Shown: piece by piece, positions 1-6,159 of the stretch | Numbering within the stretch: the first letter of the stretch is position 1 | Layout: each line of letters opens with the position of its first letter | From: Puniceicoccales bacterium | GTDB lineage: Bacteria; Verrucomicrobiota; Verrucomicrobiia; Opitutales; JAIRKQ01 | DNA: 6,976 nt | Assembly (NCBI GenBank): GCA_031266155.1 | Contig: JAISBO010000005.1 | Coordinates: 1 to 6,976 of the forward strand | Direction: 5' to 3' | Translations under genes and position numbers: made by a program | Notes under the pieces: generated by a model | Database searches by the model: none | What the model was told of the DNA's origin: nothing | Seen by the model: only the letters and a program-made list of their open reading frames with translations

Positions 1-17
1 CGGCTTTTATCAAAGAA

Positions 18-2732
18 ATGTCGCATATTTTTCATGGCCCGGAGGTTATATTTGTCATTCCCACCTACGATGACCTATGGCATTTGAAGACAACTTTTTC
101 GCAAAACAATATCCATCCCTATTCCATAAAATTTTATACGGCCTCTGAATTTAGGAAATATCTGGCGATAGAGTTCAATCTGCAAAAAAAAACCTGTACA
201 AACGGCATGGTCGGCTTGTGTTTCGATGAAGTAGCCGATGGGATGAATGTCAATGGTTATACGCAACGGACGATTATTGCTGATAAAAAAGCAACCCTAC
301 AAGCATTCCAGGAAGCCCTGTGGTCGGGTATACAATGGGAAAATATGCTAAACGAAGACCTGTGCATATTTTTTAGAGACCTAAAGAAAGAAACTGCTGC
401 CAATGATTTTGCTTTAGAGCAAGATATCGACAGATCTTTATTGAAATCTGTGTCTTTTCGTAAAATCCCCATGGCGGGGCAAGTGATCTTCTATGGTTTT
501 TTGCCCTTTGACAATGCCAAAGTATTGATGGAGGTTGCCGCGAAATATTATGAACAAGCGGACGTAATCACCTATGACTTTGGAGATGCGGAGTTTGTCT
601 ACCTGTGGATTAATACCCTGGAAAAAATTTTTGGCGAAAGCACATTTTACCTGTGCAATGGGGACCATGATTTTGCAAAAGACGTGAAATTTCAAGCCTA
701 CGGTACGATATGTGACGAAGTCGAAGCAACATTTAATCAAATTCTCCAACTTTTATCCCGAGACACTTCGGCGAAAATATGCGTGTGTTTTAGGGATAAC
801 CAAACCCTTCAACTGCCGATGCTAGTGGACAAACTGGAAGCAGCTGGCCTATCCTATTGCGATAGCATCGGACATTCTAGAAAGTCAGCAAAACATGAAA
901 CAATCCTGTCCCTGTGGAGTGATTGGCAAATTAGAAGGAGCATACCAAATTTTTGTAGATTTTGTGCAGAATTGTCAGCGAATAACCTGGTCGAACGGGA
1001 ACAATTTGATCAAATTATTAGCGACTTGCCATCGCTCCAAGGGGATTGCTTGTCAGATAATTTCGACATTGTGTTGGAATTCGCCAACATAAAAAATATT
1101 CACTCATTTGACATCGTTGAATCCTATGACATGCACGGAACAAAGTTTTCTTTTAAAAATTTTTACCAAAAATTCATGGAAGCATTCGGCGATATTTTAC
1201 CCCCGGAAACGGTAGAATTTTTGACAGAACAGTCCAGTGGTGCCATTGCCGAAAAAATTTTTTACAAGGAAAATTTGATCAAATATTTTGTAGCATCGGC
1301 CATTTCTAAAAGCCAAGATTACACCTTGAACTCCCAGGCAAATATCATCCTTGCCAATATAAATTCCGCCTACAAACAAGATTTTACGGACATGTTCGTC
1401 GTCGGAATGACCGCTGCGGATTTTGATTTTTCCGTTGAAAATTATTGGCTTTCCGCCGACACAATCGGCAGAATCAATAGTCGCACGACAATTCGCTTAA
1501 ATTCTGGCGATACCGTCGTTGAATATGCCCACAATTATTTATTAACTTCCCAGGAAAAGAAGCATCTACAGGGAGCCATATTTGAGATCTTGTCCAAAAA
1601 GTGTAAACTGACACTGTCCTACGCCACAAAAAATTATTGCAGTGATTCCGTCGAGCAGGAACCGGCAAAAATTTTTACCGAAATATTTCGTTCATCACAG
1701 AAGGAATTTTATTCGAAGGACCAAGAGGACCTATTGCTCGAATCCATTCCCGATACCCCGATCCATTTCCCAGATGACAGTCTTAGCAGTGAAGACATGG
1801 AAAGCATAGAAAAATGCACTATTTCCTATGCGACGAGGCATGATCTGTCCAAAAGCATACACGACTACTGTTTTGCCATAGATCCGTGTCAAAAGCTTTC
1901 ATGTAGCTCACTGGAATATATATTGCAAAAACCCTGTAGGGGGTTTTATGATTCCGTTCTAAAACTACCGGCGATGCCTTGGTACTCAAAGCTTTTCGAC
2001 AAAAAACTTTCACTCGGTTCATTTACCCATGATTTTATACAAATTTTTGAGGCTAGAAACACCTTCGTTCGGAAACATTCGCCGGATATTTTTTATGGAA
2101 ACATAGGGGCACGCTCCAGTCGCATGAAAAGTATGGTAGCCCGGGCCTGTGCGGCTGTCGACGCAGATGTTCCAGCCGACTTTTCCAGGACTGTAGATTT
2201 GGCAACCATTTGGGCAAAACGCCTTGTGGATAAACTATTTGTCATGCCCAACTGGGAATCTTTCCGCAGCGAATACTCACTTCCATCGGATCTCACGGTT
2301 AAAATACAGGATGAAAAACTTTGCCTGTCGGGGCGGCTAGATTTTATCATTAGCAACGGAAATCCGCATGATGCGAACAATTTTGATGCAGATACGGTGA
2401 TCATAGATTTCAAGACCGGAAGCAATGTCGAAATGACGGAACGAAATGTCAAATGGCATATGGAGCGATATTTCGGTTTACAGCTTTTGCTCTATGGCAT
2501 TGCCCTAAAAACTTTAGGATTCCAAACCGTAGGGATGCTAATACTGAAACCTGGCAGTAATATTGTAAATACCCCCATCGATGTTGACTATATCCTGGGG
2601 CAGGTTCCTGAGTCAATGGAAAGATTGTCTCGAACGATTCGTACGGGTCTTATCGAACGTCAAATTTTGGGAAAAATCTTTCGGCAATTTGTCATCAAAG
2701 ACGTTCCTCTCGCCACAACAGATTTGTATTAG
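18..2732 (+). CDS. AddB/RecB-like PD-(D/E)XK nuclease family protein, probably 5'-partial
   Basis: Large protein (904 residues from the ATG at 18) ending in a RecB-family PD-(D/E)XK nuclease domain (PDDEXK_1 type). Visible motifs in order: an LSCSSLE...PCRGFY segment at 627-644, the usual entry to this domain; H671 in LGSFTHDF; D775 in GRLDF; D797 and K799 in IIDFKTG; and Q822-LLLY826-G. Together these give the H/D/DxK/QxxxY catalytic set, so the nuclease should be active. The N-terminal part resembles a degenerate helicase fold (VIFVIPTY at 10-17, VVGMTAADF at 461-469) but has no Walker A. Only C640 of the four AddB iron-sulfur cysteines has a counterpart. In AddAB-type systems such a subunit pairs with an AddA/UvrD-like helicase for double-strand break processing; no such gene is in view. 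The frame is open to the left edge and reads a helix-like AFIKE before M1, so the true start may lie outside the window. The exact role is inferred. Confidence 0.85.
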   Translation: MSHIFHGPEVIFVIPTYDDLWHLKTTFSQNNIHPYSIKFYTASEFRKYLAIEFNLQKKTCTNGMVGLCFDEVADGMNVNGYTQRTIIADKKATLQAFQEALWSGIQWENMLNEDLCIFFRDLKKETAANDFALEQDIDRSLLKSVSFRKIPMAGQVIFYGFLPFDNAKVLMEVAAKYYEQADVITYDFGDAEFVYLWINTLEKIFGESTFYLCNGDHDFAKDVKFQAYGTICDEVEATFNQILQLLSRDTSAKICVCFRDNQTLQLPMLVDKLEAAGLSYCDSIGHSRKSAKHETILSLWSDWQIRRSIPNFCRFCAELSANNLVEREQFDQIISDLPSLQGDCLSDNFDIVLEFANIKNIHSFDIVESYDMHGTKFSFKNFYQKFMEAFGDILPPETVEFLTEQSSGAIAEKIFYKENLIKYFVASAISKSQDYTLNSQANIILANINSAYKQDFTDMFVVGMTAADFDFSVENYWLSADTIGRINSRTTIRLNSGDTVVEYAHNYLLTSQEKKHLQGAIFEILSKKCKLTLSYATKNYCSDSVEQEPAKIFTEIFRSSQKEFYSKDQEDLLLESIPDTPIHFPDDSLSSEDMESIEKCTISYATRHDLSKSIHDYCFAIDPCQKLSCSSLEYILQKPCRGFYDSVLKLPAMPWYSKLFDKKLSLGSFTHDFIQIFEARNTFVRKHSPDIFYGNIGARSSRMKSMVARACAAVDADVPADFSRTVDLATIWAKRLVDKLFVMPNWESFRSEYSLPSDLTVKIQDEKLCLSGRLDFIISNGNPHDANNFDADTVIIDFKTGSNVEMTERNVKWHMERYFGLQLLLYGIALKTLGFQTVGMLILKPGSNIVNTPIDVDYILGQVPESMERLSRTIRTGLIERQILGKIFRQFVIKDVPLATTDLY

Positions 2733-2781
2733 GTTGTACTAAATTTATTGCAATTCTCACCCTTTACTTAAATTGTAGACC

Positions 2782-3762
2782 ATGAATCAGAAGTTTGTTT
2801 TAGATTTTGAAAAACCGATTTACAATCTCGCCAATCAACTGGAAATCTTAAATGAACGTGCGGCGGTTTCCGACATCGATTTTTCGGAGGAAATCGCATC
2901 TCTGAAAAAAAAAATAGAAGAAACTAAAAAAAAGGTATATGCCAAACTAAACCCATGGCAAAGGGTACAAATTGCTCGGCATCCCCTGAGGCCATATTCA
3001 TTGGACTATATCGACAGAATATTTTTGAACTTTCAAGAGTTACACGGCGATAGGTTGTATGCCGATGATGCCTCCATGATCTGTGGAATTGCCACTTGCA
3101 GCGGTATGCCAACCATGGTCATCGCCCAGCAAAAAGGAAAATCGGTCAAAGAAAACATACGACGAAACTTTGGTATGCAAAAGCCGGAAGGTTATCGAAA
3201 AGCGCTGCGCCTGATGAAATTGGCGGAAAAATTTAACATGCCAATAGTGACGTTTGTCGATACTCCTGGAGCGTTCCCCGGCATTGAATCCGAGGAAAGA
3301 CATGTTGCGGAATCAATTGCCATGAATTTGAGAGAGATGTCATCTCTCGGCACCCCCATAATTTCTGTGTTCATCGGCGAAGGAGGTTCAGGTGGAGCCC
3401 TAGGGATAGCGGTAGCGGATAGGGTACTCATCCTTGAAAATGCCTACTACTCCGTTATTTCTCCTGAGGGGTGCGCTGCCATCCTTTGGAATGACAAAGT
3501 AAAAGCTCCCGACGCAGCAAAAGCCTTGCAGCTGTCTCCCAAGAAACTTATAGAATTCGGTGTGGCGGATGAAATAATATATGAACCGCTTGGTGGTGCC
3601 CATAACGATTGCGATTTTATGGCAAATGCCATTAAAAGTGCAATCGTCGATCATTTGCAAAAATTATTAAAACTTGATAAAAAAAGCCTGCTAGACGCAA
3701 GATATCAAAAATTTCGCAGGATAGGAATATTTGGTACGGATAAAAATATTGTTGCGGCCTAA
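2782..3762 (+). CDS. accA: Acetyl-CoA carboxylase carboxyltransferase subunit alpha
   Basis: Alpha subunit of the acetyl-CoA carboxylase carboxyltransferase, which works with AccD to move the carboxyl group from carboxybiotin on AccB to acetyl-CoA, giving malonyl-CoA for fatty acid synthesis in the cytoplasm. Length is 326 residues, close to the family's usual ~320. It starts with LDFEKPI and a lysine/glutamate-rich coiled coil (about 18-56), then ARHPLRP and FQELHGDR, RNFGMQKPEGYRKALRLM from 128, DTPGAFPGI at 160-168, GEGGSGGALGIA at 199-210 (glycine-rich oxyanion/CoA region) and YSVISPEGCAAILW at 223-236. All are signature segments of this crotonase-fold family. The ATG at 2782 fits the family N-terminus, though no Shine-Dalgarno sequence precedes it. 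It lies 49 bases after the nuclease gene and 27 before the glycosylase gene. The coiled-coil region contains A10 (2905-2914) and A8 (2926-2933) runs. accD is not in the window. Confidence 0.97.
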   Translation: MNQKFVLDFEKPIYNLANQLEILNERAAVSDIDFSEEIASLKKKIEETKKKVYAKLNPWQRVQIARHPLRPYSLDYIDRIFLNFQELHGDRLYADDASMICGIATCSGMPTMVIAQQKGKSVKENIRRNFGMQKPEGYRKALRLMKLAEKFNMPIVTFVDTPGAFPGIESEERHVAESIAMNLREMSSLGTPIISVFIGEGGSGGALGIAVADRVLILENAYYSVISPEGCAAILWNDKVKAPDAAKALQLSPKKLIEFGVADEIIYEPLGGAHNDCDFMANAIKSAIVDHLQKLLKLDKKSLLDARYQKFRRIGIFGTDKNIVAA

Positions 3763-3789
3763 ATAAAACTCTCAAAACTTGACCATTCG

Positions 3790-4341
3790 ATGACCATACT
3801 TCCAAGGGATTTTTATGCTCGCGATACCTTGATTGTTGCCCGTGAGTTACTCGGTCAAGTACTTTCCCGATCCATTGGAAAAGTTATTCTAAAGGGTCAT
3901 ATCGTCGAAACCGAAGCCTATACCCAGGAAGACCCTGCATCCCATGCTTTTCGTGGATGTACTCCGCGAACCAAGGCAATGTTTCAACGGCCTGGGACTG
4001 TCTACGTTTATTTCATCTATGGCATGTACCATTGTTTAAATATCGTTAGCGACAGGGAAAATTATGGTAGTGCCGTTCTAATTCGTGCATTGGAAGGACT
4101 TAATGGTCTTTCGGGGACAAATGGTCCCGGAAAATTATGCCGTGCAATGGGCATCGACCTCCATTGCAATGGGCGGGATTTGACTAGCCAGGAAGGGAAC
4201 ATTTGGGTAGAACGGGCTGCTCCTGTTTTGCCAGGAAATGTCGTACAAACAACCAGGGTGGGTATCCGTCGAGCAACAAACTATCCCTGGCGTTTTTATA
4301 TGCGAGATAGCAAATTCGTGTCTACTTTTTCAGTTTCCTAA
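3790..4341 (+). CDS. mpg: 3-methyladenine DNA glycosylase (AAG/MPG family)
   Basis: Monofunctional DNA glycosylase that flips out and excises alkylated or deaminated purines (3-methyladenine, 7-methylguanine, hypoxanthine, ethenoadenine), starting base excision repair. At 183 residues it is full length for bacterial members. Landmarks: LPRDFYARDTL at 4-14; IVETEAY at 38-44, where E42 corresponds to the catalytic Glu125 of human AAG and Y44 to Tyr127; H52 (His136); TPRTKAMF at 58-65; YVYFIYGMYHCLN at 72-84 with Y74 matching the intercalating Tyr159; RALEG at 99-103 with R99 matching Arg182; the GPGKLC segment; and the C-terminal GIRRATNYPWRF. The chosen ATG matches the usual N-terminus of the family. 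It sits 39 bases before ogt, which suggests co-transcription of an alkylation-repair pair. A decayed partial copy of this gene appears at 6063-6124. Confidence 0.95.
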   Translation: MTILPRDFYARDTLIVARELLGQVLSRSIGKVILKGHIVETEAYTQEDPASHAFRGCTPRTKAMFQRPGTVYVYFIYGMYHCLNIVSDRENYGSAVLIRALEGLNGLSGTNGPGKLCRAMGIDLHCNGRDLTSQEGNIWVERAAPVLPGNVVQTTRVGIRRATNYPWRFYMRDSKFVSTFSVS

Positions 4342-4380
4342 CCACAATTTTTCAAACGACCATAAGTAAACCATCATACC

Positions 4381-4851
4381 ATGAAGCAAAATACAATTTC
4401 CCGCGGAACAGACATTGGTCCATTGACAATAGTGGCTGAAGGTAACCACATAGTTGGCATTGACTTTGAAGTAACTTCTTCGGCAAATTGTGTAAATGTT
4501 CCCATTATCGATGAAGCTTTCAGGCAGCTCTCCGAATACTTCGCAGGGAAAAGAAAGATTTTTAACCTTCCACTGAAACTTTTTGGGACAGATTTCCAAA
4601 AATCCGCCTGGGAAGCCTTGCTAAAAATCTCATACGGGCAAACGGCAACCTATGGAGACATAGCGAGAATGATAGGTAAAAGAAAAGCGTACAGGGCAGT
4701 AGGAATGGCCTGCCATAGAAATCCAATTTCCATAGTAGTTCCTTGCCATAGGATTGTCGGATCAAATGGAAGCCTTACCGGTTATGGCGGAGGAATCAGC
4801 GTCAAAGCATGGCTCCTAGAGTTGGAAGCAAAACATACCCATGGTTTATAA
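4381..4851 (+). CDS. ogt: Methylated-DNA--protein-cysteine S-methyltransferase (MGMT/Ogt)
   Basis: Suicide repair protein that transfers the alkyl group from O6-alkylguanine (and O4-alkylthymine) to its own cysteine, restoring the base directly. 156 residues, the usual size of the stand-alone Ogt form without the Ada regulatory domain. The C-terminal DNA-binding and catalytic domain shows TATYGDIARMIG from 88 with Y91 (human Tyr114), R105 in RAVG (the arginine finger, human Arg128), N114 in RNP (the Asn hinge, human Asn137), and the PCHRIVGSNG active site with acceptor C122, followed by LTGYGGG and KAWLLELE. The shorter N-terminal domain (about 1-70) is poorly conserved, as usual. One small oddity is an additional cysteine at 111 in ACHRNP, close to the active-site segment. 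It is the last plus-strand gene and converges with hypA after a 62-base gap that has no clear terminator hairpin. Confidence 0.95.
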   Translation: MKQNTISRGTDIGPLTIVAEGNHIVGIDFEVTSSANCVNVPIIDEAFRQLSEYFAGKRKIFNLPLKLFGTDFQKSAWEALLKISYGQTATYGDIARMIGKRKAYRAVGMACHRNPISIVVPCHRIVGSNGSLTGYGGGISVKAWLLELEAKHTHGL

Positions 4852-4861
4852 AATTCAAGGT

Positions 4862-5616
4862 TCCACATTTTGCCATGAAGAGTTCCTTTGGGGCACTTGC
4901 GTTCCCATAACTACTATCGTAATTCGGGCTCTGTAAAGGCCGATGAGCTCTCATCTGAGTCCTCGACAACTTCTCCTCTTTGTTGCGTTGCTTCGGTTAT
5001 GTTCGTTTCAAGTGTTTCTTGGCTGTTACCAATGAGTTTTATAATGGTAGATGCAGCAAACCAGCACAAATTTAAACCAAGCAGTGAGATACATATCGTT
5101 CTTCCCCAGCTTGTATTACGCTGAAAATCCTCCCAATCAAGACCAGCGGGTCTATATATCGGATAAATATTTTCTGCGACCTTTTTGTTAAGCCATAGCT
5201 TATCGATTGGCTGCACGACGAGGGCTGTGCCTTTCATGCCTGCATCCACTAACCAATTGAAAGATGCAACTAAATGTATTGCATAAACACATGCAAACAT
5301 TGCTCCGGCACTACCAACCATCGCAAATATTGCACATGAAATAATATGATAGGATAGAGCGAGGGCTATTTTTCCTATATTTTTTAGAGTAAAACCGTCT
5401 TTGGTAAAGTTTTTGTAATTAAACGCTAATTCTAGAATATCTAAAACTAGGCTAACATGCGGGAATACTTCCGACAACACCCGTAAACATGTTAACTGAG
5501 GTGCAAGCCTAAGGATCCCTTTACACATTGATGACGCGGACAGAATCAACCTTTTAAATACAATTTCTGTTTTTTCAACATCGTTTGTTTTTTCAACATT
5601 GTAGAGGTAAGCCATG
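4862..5616. repeat. Left arm of a segmental duplication (hypA side)
   Basis: This stretch aligns with 6160-6908 in the same orientation. It begins in the ogt-hypA spacer (4862-4888 against 6160-6186, 18 of 27 bases equal and no gap), runs through the 3' part of hypA and ends at the match of 5599-5616 with 6891-6908. Similarity is uneven: 5331-5459 matches 6641-6769 at 120 of 129 positions without a gap, while both sides are much more divergent and contain small indels. Counts were made by eye. Together with the mpg/ogt remnant it points to a duplicated mpg-ogt-hyp block. Confidence 0.8.
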
Positions 5617-5987
5617 CATGAACGATCGCATACCGGTGATGCATGTTGCGTACGTCGTGTAACAATAATGTGTAATATGAATCGCGTAATATTTGAGAGT
5701 GTATCAAGTATATTTTTTGCGATCTCAAAGCCATTGGCGTCCAAAATCATCGACACTCCGTCTGAAAAATTGCAAATATTTTGGATTGTTCGCTGGGTAA
5801 GTTTAAATGCCTGCTCCTTTTGTTCCGTGTTAGAAACATATTCTGGAGGTGAAGCGGCATCTTTACATTTGTTTTTAGTAGATATCGCTCTACGAGTATT
5901 TTTCCCCGGGATATAAACACCGACATCACATGGATTCTGTATTTTTCGTGAACCCCGGATGCTTATGAGGTTACTATGTGTTTCCAT
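4914..5987 (-). CDS. Uncharacterised membrane protein hypA (paralogue of hypB)
   Basis: I do not recognise the family. From the ATG at 5987 the product has 357 residues. The N-terminal ~95 residues are polar, with no signal peptide. A moderately hydrophobic helix lies at about 98-110. The centre (about 141-223) is the conserved core shared with hypB, including FPHVSLVLDILELA and NYKNFTKDGFTLKN. Two closely spaced hydrophobic segments follow (about 205-224 and 226-246, a likely membrane hairpin), then a polar loop with MKG..L..QP.DKL, a third segment at about 297-319, and an acidic serine-rich tail. It has eleven cysteines. The frame continues to a TTG at 6020, but that codon lies at the predicted transcription start, so the ATG is preferred. 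A tandem 18-base repeat adds six residues at about 129-140. The gene converges on ogt. A location in a membrane, and possibly at a host interface, is inference only. Confidence 0.8.
   Translation of the reverse strand: METHSNLISIRGSRKIQNPCDVGVYIPGKNTRRAISTKNKCKDAASPPEYVSNTEQKEQAFKLTQRTIQNICNFSDGVSMILDANGFEIAKNILDTLSNITRFILHIIVTRRTQHASPVCDRSCMAYLYNVEKTNDVEKTEIVFKRLILSASSMCKGILRLAPQLTCLRVLSEVFPHVSLVLDILELAFNYKNFTKDGFTLKNIGKIALALSYHIISCAIFAMVGSAGAMFACVYAIHLVASFNWLVDAGMKGTALVVQPIDKLWLNKKVAENIYPIYRPAGLDWEDFQRNTSWGRTICISLLGLNLCWFAASTIIKLIGNSQETLETNITEATQQRGEVVEDSDESSSAFTEPELR
5568..5603. repeat. Two-copy 18-base tandem repeat inside hypA
   Basis: Two adjacent 18-base units (5568-5585 and 5586-5603) agree at 16 of 18 positions, each starting TGTTTTTTCAACAT. 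In the minus-strand protein they encode the repeated NVEKT / NDVEKT. hypB has only one unit at the matching place (NIEKKE), so this looks like an in-frame expansion in hypA or a contraction in hypB. Confidence 0.85.
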
Positions 5988-6025
5988 ATTTTGATGGTAA
6001 TGCTTTTTTATTAATTGCAAGCTTT

Positions 6026-6054
6026 AATATGTTTTTGTGTGAAAATTCTCACAA
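6026..6054 (-). promoter_or_regulatory. Putative promoter of hypA
   Basis: On the minus strand a -35-like TTGTGA (6054-6049) is followed after exactly 17 bases by a -10-like CATATT (6031-6026); each matches the sigma-70 consensus at 4 of 6 positions. Transcription would start near 6019, giving a leader of about 30 bases to the ATG at 5987. This also argues against the TTG at 6020 as start codon. It is a pattern match only. Confidence 0.35.
6038..6053. promoter_or_regulatory. TGTGA-N6-TCACA dyad, CRP/FNR-type operator candidate
   Basis: The 16 bases TGTGAAAATTCTCACA form a perfect 5-bp-arm dyad with the spacing of the E. coli CRP consensus (TGTGA-N6-TCACA). It overlaps the -35 element and the spacer of the putative hypA promoter, a position where a bound protein would be expected to repress. 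A single site cannot identify the regulator, and no regulator gene is in the window. Chance occurrence in AT-rich intergenic DNA remains possible. Confidence 0.4.
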
Positions 6055-6062
6055 TTAGTTAT

Positions 6063-6159
6063 TTTAAATATGTTAAATAATGTGATACTTCGTGCACTGG
6101 AAGAACTTTATGGCCTGCTAGGGAGTTTCAAATTCCATAGAAATCCTCGGCCACAGTAA
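6063..6159 (+). pseudogene. Decayed mpg-ogt remnant
   Basis: This intergenic stretch looks like a collapsed copy of the intact mpg and ogt genes to its left. TTTAAATAT-GTTA (6063-6075) matches mpg 4035-4048 with one base missing. After a further deletion, 6082-6124 matches mpg 4075-4117 at about 32 of 43 bases; translated in the mpg frame it reads VILRALEELYGLLG against VLIRALEGLNGLSG, 9 of 14 residues equal. Next, CCATAGAAATCC (6135-6146) is identical to ogt 4713-4724, and ATGGCCTGC (6110-6118) equals ogt 4705-4713. In ogt these two pieces form one continuous 20-base stretch; here 17 bases separate them. Order and orientation agree with the intact genes. A 29-codon open frame (6070-6159) runs through it by chance of the collapse and has no catalytic residues, so I treat it as a pseudogene. 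The mpg part is better supported than the ogt part. Confidence 0.6.

Noticed and set aside
2748..2774. Promoter before accA (TTGCAA with TAAATT)
   Set aside because: The spacing is 15 bases, the -10 match is poor, and transcription would start almost at the ATG; read-through from the nuclease gene is more likely.
4889..4907. Hairpin between ogt and hypA as a terminator
   Set aside because: Only four pairs (TGGG/CCCA) form around an 11-base loop and no T-run follows on either strand.
4888..5124. Plus-strand open frame antisense to hypA (and its counterpart at 6171-6422)
   Set aside because: The two resemble each other only because they lie opposite homologous genes; composition is atypical and they conflict with the better supported minus-strand genes.
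5614..5916. 100-codon plus-strand open frame inside hypA
   Set aside because: It is antisense to hypA, has no counterpart in hypB, and shows no family motif.
5988..6020. TTG at 6020 as the start of hypA
   Set aside because: It coincides with the predicted transcription start and has no ribosome binding site; the ATG at 5987 leaves a normal leader.
6070..6159. A 29-codon plus-strand open frame as a real small gene
   Set aside because: It overlaps the mpg/ogt-like remnant in the mpg frame, lacks any catalytic residue, and has no ribosome binding site; decay explains it better.
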